Shown piece after piece: positions 58,664 to 64,000 of a stretch of DNA of 64,000 nt (position 1 is its first letter; every line of letters begins with the position of its first letter). Both the position numbers and the translations under genes were made by a program. Origin of the DNA: DASQEH01 sp038239485 (lineage in GTDB: Bacteria; Actinomycetota; Actinomycetes; Propionibacteriales; Nocardioidaceae); assembly GCA_038239485.1 (NCBI GenBank), contig JBBSET010000004.1:1-64000 (forward strand), given 5' to 3'. The notes beneath the pieces were generated by a model that was not told the origin of the DNA, ran no database searches, and saw nothing but the letters and a program-made list of their open reading frames with translations.

Positions 58664-59008
58664 TCAGAAGTGCCGGGGAGCCGACTCGACGCCGGCGAGG
58701 GGCGAGACGGTCTGGCGGGCCTGGTAGACGTCGCGCTCCAGCACTTCCAGTCCAAGGACCTTCCAGAACGGCAAACCTGCCGACTCGCGGTGCTCGTCCC
58801 AGAGCCGCAGCGCCAGGGAGGCGGCGTCGACCATGGTCTCCCCCTCCTCCCAGTAGGCCAGCTCGGCCTTGCGCTCGTCGTAGCGGATGGAGTCGAAGAA
58901 GGGCCGCTCTACCTGCAGCCGGCTGAGTGCTGCGCAGGTGCTCGCAGCCGCGTGGGGGTCGCCGCCCACTGTCACAGTTACGTGCCAGAGACGGGGTGCG
59001 TCGGTCAA
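58664..59008 (-). CDS. Conserved small hypothetical protein between proB and proA
   Basis: 114 residues, no named family. LWHVTVTVGGDPHAA, FFDSIRYDERKAELAYWEEG and ASLALRLWDEHRESAGLPFWKV look like an alpha/beta ferredoxin-like fold. The start is set by GGAG 5 nt before a TTG at 59008; a TTG six codons earlier lacks a site. Gap of 117 bp from proB. It may be co-transcribed with proBA, but no link to proline synthesis is known. Confidence 0.75.
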   Translation of the reverse strand: MTDAPRLWHVTVTVGGDPHAAASTCAALSRLQVERPFFDSIRYDERKAELAYWEEGETMVDAASLALRLWDEHRESAGLPFWKVLGLEVLERDVYQARQTVSPLAGVESAPRHF

Positions 59009-59125
59009 CGAAACTCCTGAAGTCAAACTGCTGTGTCGTCGTCAGTCTGCTGCATCGCCGCCCACGAGGGCGTCATAATCCCCGAAGTACCCGATCGTAA
59101 CTACGCACAGCGACGCCGTCTCATT

Positions 59126-60250
59126 TCAGCCCAGCAGAACGAGGTCATCGCGGTGGACGAGCTCTCGCTCGTAGCCTCCACCGAGCTCGGCCACGAGGTC
59201 GTACGTCGTGCGTCCGAGCAGCGCGGGGACCTCTCGGGCGTCGTAGTTGACCAGGCCACGGGCGACGGCCACACCTGCCTCGTCGACCAGGTCCACCGGC
59301 TCGCCGGCCACGAAGGTTCCCCGCACGGCGACGACCCCGGCCGGCAGCAGCGACGTGCCGCGCGTCGTCACCGCGACCACGGCGCCAGCGTCGAGAACCA
59401 GCTGGCCCTGCGGCTCGGTCGCATGCGCCAGCCACAGCAGCCGGCTGGCGCGGCGCTTGCCGGTGGGCGCGAACCAGGTGCCGACGGCGCCACCGCCCAG
59501 CACCGAGGCGATCTGGTCGGCTCGGGCGACGACGGCGGGGATGCCGGCCGCGGTGGCGATCCGGGCTGCCTCGAGCTTGCTGGTGACACCTCCGGTTCCA
59601 AGCGAGCCTCCGGCGGCGGCCGAGAGGTCGATATGAGCGACGTCGTCCGGGCCGTTGACCACGACCAGCCGGGCAGCTCCCTCGAGACTCGGGTTCCGGT
59701 CGTAGACCCCGTCGATGTCCGACAGCAGTACGAGGGCGTCAGCGTGCACGAGATGGGCGACGAGCGCGGCAAGTCGGTCGTTGTCGCCGAACCGGATCTC
59801 GGTCGTGGCCACGGTGTCGTTCTCGTTGACGATGGCGAGCACGCCGAGCTCGAGCAGCTTCTCGAAGGTGCGGTGGGCATTGCGGTAATGACCACGCCGC
59901 GTCACGTCGTCCACGGTCAGCAGCACCTGCCCGACGGTGACACCGTGCGCGGCGAAGGCGGCTGTGTACCGGTGGATCAGCAGGCCCTGCCCGACGCTTG
60001 CCGCGGCCTGCTGACGGGCCAGGTCGCGTGGCCGCGCCCTCAGCCCGAGCGGCGCCAGTCCTGCGGCGATGGCGCCCGATGACACCAGGACGAGCTCGAT
60101 GCCGCGCTGGTGGGCAGCAGAAAGCTCGTCGACCAGCGCCTGGATGCGGGACTCGTCGACGCGGCCACGGCCTGTCGTCAGCGACGACGACCCGACTTTG
60201 ACGACGATGCGCCTCGCCCCGGCGACGACATCGGCACCGGAGAAGGTCAC
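59126..60250 (-). CDS. proB: Glutamate 5-kinase
   Basis: 374-residue ProB, first step of proline synthesis and target of proline feedback. The amino-acid kinase domain (about 1-255) has VVKVGSSSLT, LVSSGAIAAG, NENDTVATTEIRFGDND and GTGGVTSKLEAARIA; a C-terminal PUA domain (about 270-370) is retained. GTG at 60250 overlaps the obgE stop by 4 bp, so it is coupled to obgE. Confidence 0.96.
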   Translation of the reverse strand: MTFSGADVVAGARRIVVKVGSSSLTTGRGRVDESRIQALVDELSAAHQRGIELVLVSSGAIAAGLAPLGLRARPRDLARQQAAASVGQGLLIHRYTAAFAAHGVTVGQVLLTVDDVTRRGHYRNAHRTFEKLLELGVLAIVNENDTVATTEIRFGDNDRLAALVAHLVHADALVLLSDIDGVYDRNPSLEGAARLVVVNGPDDVAHIDLSAAAGGSLGTGGVTSKLEAARIATAAGIPAVVARADQIASVLGGGAVGTWFAPTGKRRASRLLWLAHATEPQGQLVLDAGAVVAVTTRGTSLLPAGVVAVRGTFVAGEPVDLVDEAGVAVARGLVNYDAREVPALLGRTTYDLVAELGGGYERELVHRDDLVLLG

Positions 60251-61608
60251 CGACCCTCCAGCCGAAGGTCCCGCCCGCGACGGCCGAGAAGGGTCTCGGC
60301 TCCTGCCTGGACCTGGGGGTCGAACTCGAAGACGACCGCGTTGTCGTCGTCGCCGATCACGACGTCGTCACCCACCTGGGCACCCATCGACGCGAGCCGT
60401 GCCTCCACCCCGAGCCGGTTCAGCCGGTCGGCCAGGTATCCGACGGCCTCGTCGTTGCTGAAGTCGGTCTGCTTGACCCAGCGCTGGGGCTTGGCGCCGC
60501 GCACGTGCCAGGCCCCGTCGATCTGCCGGATCGAGAAGTCCTGCTCGTCGTTGCCGAGAGGTCGCAGCACGACGCGCGGCGGGGTTGCGTCGCCGGCCGC
60601 AGCGCGGGCCGACGTTACGACGCCGCCCATCGCGAACGTCAGCTCACGGAGCCCCTCGTGGCTAGCGGCAGAGATCTCGAAGACGTCGTACCCGCGTGCC
60701 TCGAGCTCGGGCTTGACCATCTCGGCCAGCTCGCGCGCTTCCGGTACGTCGATCTTGTTCAGTGCGACGAGCCGCGGCCGGTCCTCGAGGCCGCCGTGGA
60801 GGCTCAGCTCCCGCTCGAGGGCATCAAGGTCACTCATCGGGTCTCGCCCCGGCTCGGCTGTCGCACAGTCGAGAACGTGAAGCAGCGCTGCACACCGTTC
60901 GATGTGGCGCAGGAAGTCGTGGCCCAGGCCGCGGCCCTCGCTGGCACCCTCGATCAGGCCGGGTACGTCCGCGACGGTGTAGGTCATATCGCCGGCGGTG
61001 ACCACACCCAGATTGGGGACGAGAGTCGTGAACGGGTAGTCGGCGATCTTCGGCCGGGCCCGCGACACGGCAGCCACCAGACTGGACTTGCCGGCGCTGG
61101 GAAACCCCACCAGGCCGATGTCGGCGACCACCTTGAGCTCGAGGATCACGGTCCGCTCGTCGCCCATCTCACCAAGCAGGGCGAATCCTGGTGCTTTGCG
61201 CGCCTTGCTCGCCAAGGCCGCGTTGCCGAGTCCGCCACGGCCGCCGGCCGCTACGACCAGCTCGGTGCCGGCCCCGACGAGGTCGGCGAGTAGCTGGCCC
61301 TGGTTGGTCGACACGATGGTGCCATCGGGTACCGACAGCACCAGCGACTCGCCATTGGCCCCCGACCGATGGTCGCCTTGACCCTGTTTGCCGTTGGTGG
61401 CGCGCCGCCGCGACTCGTGATGGTAGTCGACCAGCGTGGTCACGTCCGGGTCGACGCGCAAGATGATGTCGCCGCCGTGACCACCGTTGCCGCCATCAGG
61501 TCCGCCGAGAGGCTTGAACTTCTCCCGGTGGACGGATGCGACCCCGTCGCCGCCCTTGCCGCCGGCCACATGCAGGATCACCCTGTCGACGAATGTCGGC
61601 ACGGCCAT
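60247..61608 (-). CDS. obgE: GTPase ObgE/CgtA
   Basis: 453-residue Obg GTPase for late 50S assembly and stringent-response control. The glycine-rich Obg fold (1-158) has DRVILHVAGGKGGDGVAS and GPDGGNGGHGGDI; the G domain has VGFPSAGKSS and VADVPGLIEGA; the C-terminal OCT domain (about 345-430) has the WVKQTDFSNDEAVGYLADRL block. ATG at 61608. It follows rpmA by 107 bp in the conserved rplU-rpmA-obgE order. Confidence 0.97.
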   Translation of the reverse strand: MAVPTFVDRVILHVAGGKGGDGVASVHREKFKPLGGPDGGNGGHGGDIILRVDPDVTTLVDYHHESRRRATNGKQGQGDHRSGANGESLVLSVPDGTIVSTNQGQLLADLVGAGTELVVAAGGRGGLGNAALASKARKAPGFALLGEMGDERTVILELKVVADIGLVGFPSAGKSSLVAAVSRARPKIADYPFTTLVPNLGVVTAGDMTYTVADVPGLIEGASEGRGLGHDFLRHIERCAALLHVLDCATAEPGRDPMSDLDALERELSLHGGLEDRPRLVALNKIDVPEARELAEMVKPELEARGYDVFEISAASHEGLRELTFAMGGVVTSARAAAGDATPPRVVLRPLGNDEQDFSIRQIDGAWHVRGAKPQRWVKQTDFSNDEAVGYLADRLNRLGVEARLASMGAQVGDDVVIGDDDNAVVFEFDPQVQAGAETLLGRRGRDLRLEGR

Positions 61609-61715
61609 CGTGCAACTCCTCAGGCCTGAGGCCCGGTTGGAACCGAGCGCTGCGTTGTCTTGGCGACGTGGCGCTCGGGACTTTCCGCGAAGACCGCTTC
61701 ACTCAACCGAGCGGG

Positions 61716-61970
61716 TCACTCCGACGGAACGATGTTGACGACCCGGCGCCCGCGTCGCGTACCGAACTCGACGTTACCGGCGGCCAGGGCGAAGAGGGTG
61801 TCGTCGCCGCCACGACCGACGTTGGTGCCGGGGTGGAAGTGCGTGCCGCGCTGGCGGACGATGATCTCGCCCGAGTTGACCAGCTGGCCCCCGAACCGCT
61901 TGACACCAAGTCGCTGGGAGTTGCTGTCGCGACCGTTACGCGTGGAGGCCGCGCCCTTCTTGTGTGCCAT
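61716..61970 (-). CDS. rpmA: 50S ribosomal protein L27
   Basis: 84-residue L27, whose N-terminus reaches the peptidyl-transferase centre. MAHKKGAASTRNGRDSNSQRLG, VNSGEIIVRQRGTHFHPG and TLFALAAGNVEFG are diagnostic. The N-terminus is MAHKKG directly, with no cleavable extension as in Firmicutes. It starts 4 bp after the rplU stop. Confidence 0.98.
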   Translation of the reverse strand: MAHKKGAASTRNGRDSNSQRLGVKRFGGQLVNSGEIIVRQRGTHFHPGTNVGRGGDDTLFALAAGNVEFGTRRGRRVVNIVPSE

Positions 61971-61974
61971 CTCG

Positions 61975-62316
61975 TCAGTCCCCAGCCTTGGTGGTGGTAG
62001 AGCTCGCCGTGGTGTTGATCGCGGTCACCTTGACCTGGGTGTAGTGCTGGCGATGCCCCTGGCGCTTGCGGTAGCCGGTCTTGTTCTTGTACTTGAGGAT
62101 GTGGATCTTGGGGCCCTTCGTCGGCCCGACGACCTCAGCCTGCACATCGACGCCGGCCAAGGTGGCCGCGTCGGAGGTGACGGTGTCGCCGTCGACCACG
62201 AGCACTGCCGGCAGCGACAGGCTGTCGCCCGCCTTGGGGCCGAGCTGGTCGATCTCGATGACGTCGCCGACAGCGACCTTCTGCTGGCCGCCGCCACTGC
62301 GCACGATCGCGTACAC
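61975..62316 (-). CDS. rplU: 50S ribosomal protein L21
   Basis: 113-residue L21: MYAIVRSGGGQQKVAVGDVIEID and HILKYKNKTGYRKRQGHRQHYTQVKVTAI are diagnostic. The C-terminal 15 residues are a Thr/Ser/Ala tail. GTG start at 62316. It is transcribed from a strong promoter 140-170 bp upstream and followed by rpmA. Confidence 0.98.
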   Translation of the reverse strand: MYAIVRSGGGQQKVAVGDVIEIDQLGPKAGDSLSLPAVLVVDGDTVTSDAATLAGVDVQAEVVGPTKGPKIHILKYKNKTGYRKRQGHRQHYTQVKVTAINTTASSTTTKAGD

Positions 62317-62453
62317 CGCGGACTCACTCTCTTCGGTATGGACTGCATCTACTCGATACGAACTGCATCAACACGCCAGGTGTGACGCTGACCGATGCCG
62401 CCCGCTCACACGGTGGCTCGGGGTCGCGCGCACGGCTCGCACGCCGACAGTCA

Positions 62454-62482
62454 AGTCTACGGACGGACCCCGCCCCGGTCAA
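62454..62482 (-). promoter_or_regulatory. rplU-rpmA promoter
   Basis: Minus-strand TTGACC (62482-62477), a 17-nt spacer and TAGACT (62459-62454), close to the sigma-A consensus of actinobacteria. The predicted start near 62447 leaves a leader of about 131 nt before rplU, with a direct repeat of GATGCAGT near its 3' end and no strong ribosome-binding site. It may carry an autoregulatory structure, not identified by eye. Confidence 0.75.
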
Positions 62483-62503
62483 AACGGATCCGGGTATGGC
62501 TCA

Positions 62504-64000
62504 TCATCCGGGGATCACGGCCTGCTCACGGTCGCCGGACTCATGGGCGCCGCCTTGTCCGAGCTGCGCTGCCGGCCCGACGTCCGACTGGGTCGTGCCG
62601 GAGTCGGGCTCCGTCGGCGGGTCGGACGGCTCAGCGGCCGGGGCGTCCGCGGCGGCGGTGGACGTCGGGTCCGGCAGCGCTGGTATGAGGGCGTCAGGGA
62701 TGCCGCCCCCCTCCGCCCTCGTGCCCCGGCGACGGCTGGTCGAGCGCTTCGAACCCCGCGAGCCGTTGGAGGGTGTGTTGGGATGGTGGCCGTTCGCGTC
62801 ATCGGTGTGCCTGTCGTTGACCACAGGCTCCTGCTCGATCACGACACCCCTGCCCTGACAAACCTCGCAGGTGTGGCTGAACGCCTCGATCAGTCCGGTG
62901 CTGATCCGCTTGCGGGTCATCTGGACCAACCCGAGCGAGGTCACCTCGGCGACCTGGTGGCGGGTACGGTCGCGGCCGAGGCACTCGACGAGACGGCGAA
63001 GAACAAGATCACGGTTGTCCTCCAGCACCATGTCGATGAAGTCGATGACGATGATCCCGCCGATATCGCGAAGCCTGAGCTGACGCACGATCTCCTCGGC
63101 CGCCTCCAGGTTGTTCTTGGTGACAGTCTCCTCGAGGTTCCCGCCGGAGCCGGTGAACTTGCCGGTGTTGACGTCGACGACGGTCATCGCTTCGGTTCGG
63201 TCGATCACCAACGAACCGCCCGACGGCAACCAGACCTTGCGCTCGAGCGCCTTGGCGATCTGCTCCTCGATCCGCAGGTCGACGAAGATGTCGCCTCCGC
63301 CGTCGTAGCGCTCCAGCCGCTCCGCCAGGTCGGGGGCGACATGCTGGACGTAGCCGTCGACCATGTCCCAGGCGTCGTCGCCGGAGATCACCAGCTTGGT
63401 GAAGTCCTCGGTGAACAGGTCGCGGACGACCTTGATCGTGGTGTCGGGCTCCCCGTAGAGCAGGGCCGGCGCCTGGCCGCCCTTGACCTTCTTCTCGATG
63501 TCCTCCCAGCGCACGGTGAGCCTGGTGACGTCGCGGGTCAGCTCCTCCTCGCTCGCCCCCTCGGCGGCGGTGCGGATGATCACGCCGGCGCTGTCGGGAA
63601 GAATGTCCTTGAGCAGGTTCTTAAGACGGGTCCGCTCGGTGTCGGGGAGCTTGCGGCTGATCCCGCTCGTACCACCGGCAGGGACGTACACGAGGTATCG
63701 GCCGGGAAGGCTGATCTGGCTGGTCAGGCGTGCCCCCTTGTGACCGACCGGGTCCTTGCTCACCTGGACGAGCACCGCTTGACCCGGCTTGAGCGCGTTC
63801 TCGATCCGCCTGGGCTGGTTGTTGCCGCCCATCAGATCCCAGTTGACCTCGCCGGCGTAGAGCACGGCGTTGCGGCCCTTGCCGATGTCGATGAAGGCCG
63901 CTTCCATGCTCGGGAGCACGTTCTGGACCCGGCCGAGGTAGACGTTGCCGATCAGGGAGCTCTGCGACTCGAGCGAGACATAGTGCTCGACCAGGACGTC
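62504..64000 (-). CDS. rne: Ribonuclease E/G, 5' end outside window
   Basis: The 3' 499 codons of RNase E/G; the frame is open to the window edge, so the N-terminus is missing. Visible are the S1 domain (GNVYLGRVQNVLPSMEAAFIDIG), RNase H-like catalytic core with metal aspartates (VVDVNTGKFTG, GGIIVIDFIDM), and a zinc-link-like CEVCQGRG. The C-terminal tail (about 95 residues) is polar, with a basic cluster and then an acidic Asp/Pro/Thr part, likely disordered. It processes rRNA and mRNA. It lies upstream of rplU, as usual. Confidence 0.96.
   Translation of the reverse strand, partial: DVLVEHYVSLESQSSLIGNVYLGRVQNVLPSMEAAFIDIGKGRNAVLYAGEVNWDLMGGNNQPRRIENALKPGQAVLVQVSKDPVGHKGARLTSQISLPGRYLVYVPAGGTSGISRKLPDTERTRLKNLLKDILPDSAGVIIRTAAEGASEEELTRDVTRLTVRWEDIEKKVKGGQAPALLYGEPDTTIKVVRDLFTEDFTKLVISGDDAWDMVDGYVQHVAPDLAERLERYDGGGDIFVDLRIEEQIAKALERKVWLPSGGSLVIDRTEAMTVVDVNTGKFTGSGGNLEETVTKNNLEAAEEIVRQLRLRDIGGIIVIDFIDMVLEDNRDLVLRRLVECLGRDRTRHQVAEVTSLGLVQMTRKRISTGLIEAFSHTCEVCQGRGVVIEQEPVVNDRHTDDANGHHPNTPSNGSRGSKRSTSRRRGTRAEGGGIPDALIPALPDPTSTAAADAPAAEPSDPPTEPDSGTTQSDVGPAAQLGQGGAHESGDREQAVIPG

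Overview
The window is chromosomal DNA from a high-GC actinobacterium (Actinomycetota). Coding density is high, codon third positions are almost all G or C, GTG and TTG starts are common, and several genes appear leaderless. The conserved gene order (rne-rplU-rpmA-obgE-proB-proA-nadD-rsfS and leuS-degV-comEA-comEC-holA-rpsT-lepA-hemW-hrcA-dnaJ-rsmE-phoH-ybeY-CNNM-era), the mycothiol-type DinB-fold enzymes and a carbonic anhydrase very like mycobacterial Rv1284 all fit. A Nocardioidaceae-like member of the Propionibacteriales is my guess, but the sequence alone does not fix the genus.

Layout. 1-608: 3' part of a septum-formation-family gene. 735-9306 (minus): hrcA-dnaJ, rsmE, a HIT hydrolase, then phoH-ybeY-CNNM-(cytidine deaminase-like)-EamA-era, in which every neighbour overlaps by 4 bp; a CIRCE operator lies upstream of hrcA. 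9455-11326 (plus): a metallo-beta-lactamase-fold protein and a DUF3097 protein. 11339-27187 (minus): hemW and lepA, with about 12.7 kb of accessory genes between them. These are an MFS exporter with an ornithine/lysine decarboxylase, the two-gene Pnkp-Hen1 RNA-repair cassette, a long-chain acyl-CoA synthetase, a MOSC protein, a DEAD-box helicase, a beta-carbonic anhydrase and an APH(6)-type kinase. 27312-31489: small accessory genes, including an orphan HTH gene under a leaderless promoter with twin operators. 31626-40491: rpsT, holA, an OsmC-family protein, comEC, comEA, degV and leuS. leuS is preceded by a leader peptide with three Leu codons in a row and an intrinsic terminator, a classical attenuator layout.

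40589-54694 is accessory: membrane proteins, homocysteine methyltransferase, a xi-class GST, a cytosine deaminase and permease pair, exonuclease III, a CYTH-CHAD protein, a large LuxR-type ATPase regulator followed by a DUF4242 protein, and a divergent azoreductase/HxlR pair resembling the B. subtilis AzoR1/YodB pair. 55286-64000 (minus) is conserved housekeeping: tRNA-Ala(GGC), a histidine phosphatase, rsfS, nadD, a 46-residue membrane protein, proA, a hypothetical gene, proB, obgE, rpmA, rplU and the 3' part of rne/rng.

The main working units are: ribosome assembly and RNA turnover (era, ybeY, rsmE, rsfS, obgE, lepA, rne, phoH), heat shock (hrcA-dnaJ), natural-competence-type DNA uptake (comEA-comEC), proline synthesis (proBA) and RNA repair (Pnkp-Hen1). 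No transposon, prophage, CRISPR array or integrase was seen.
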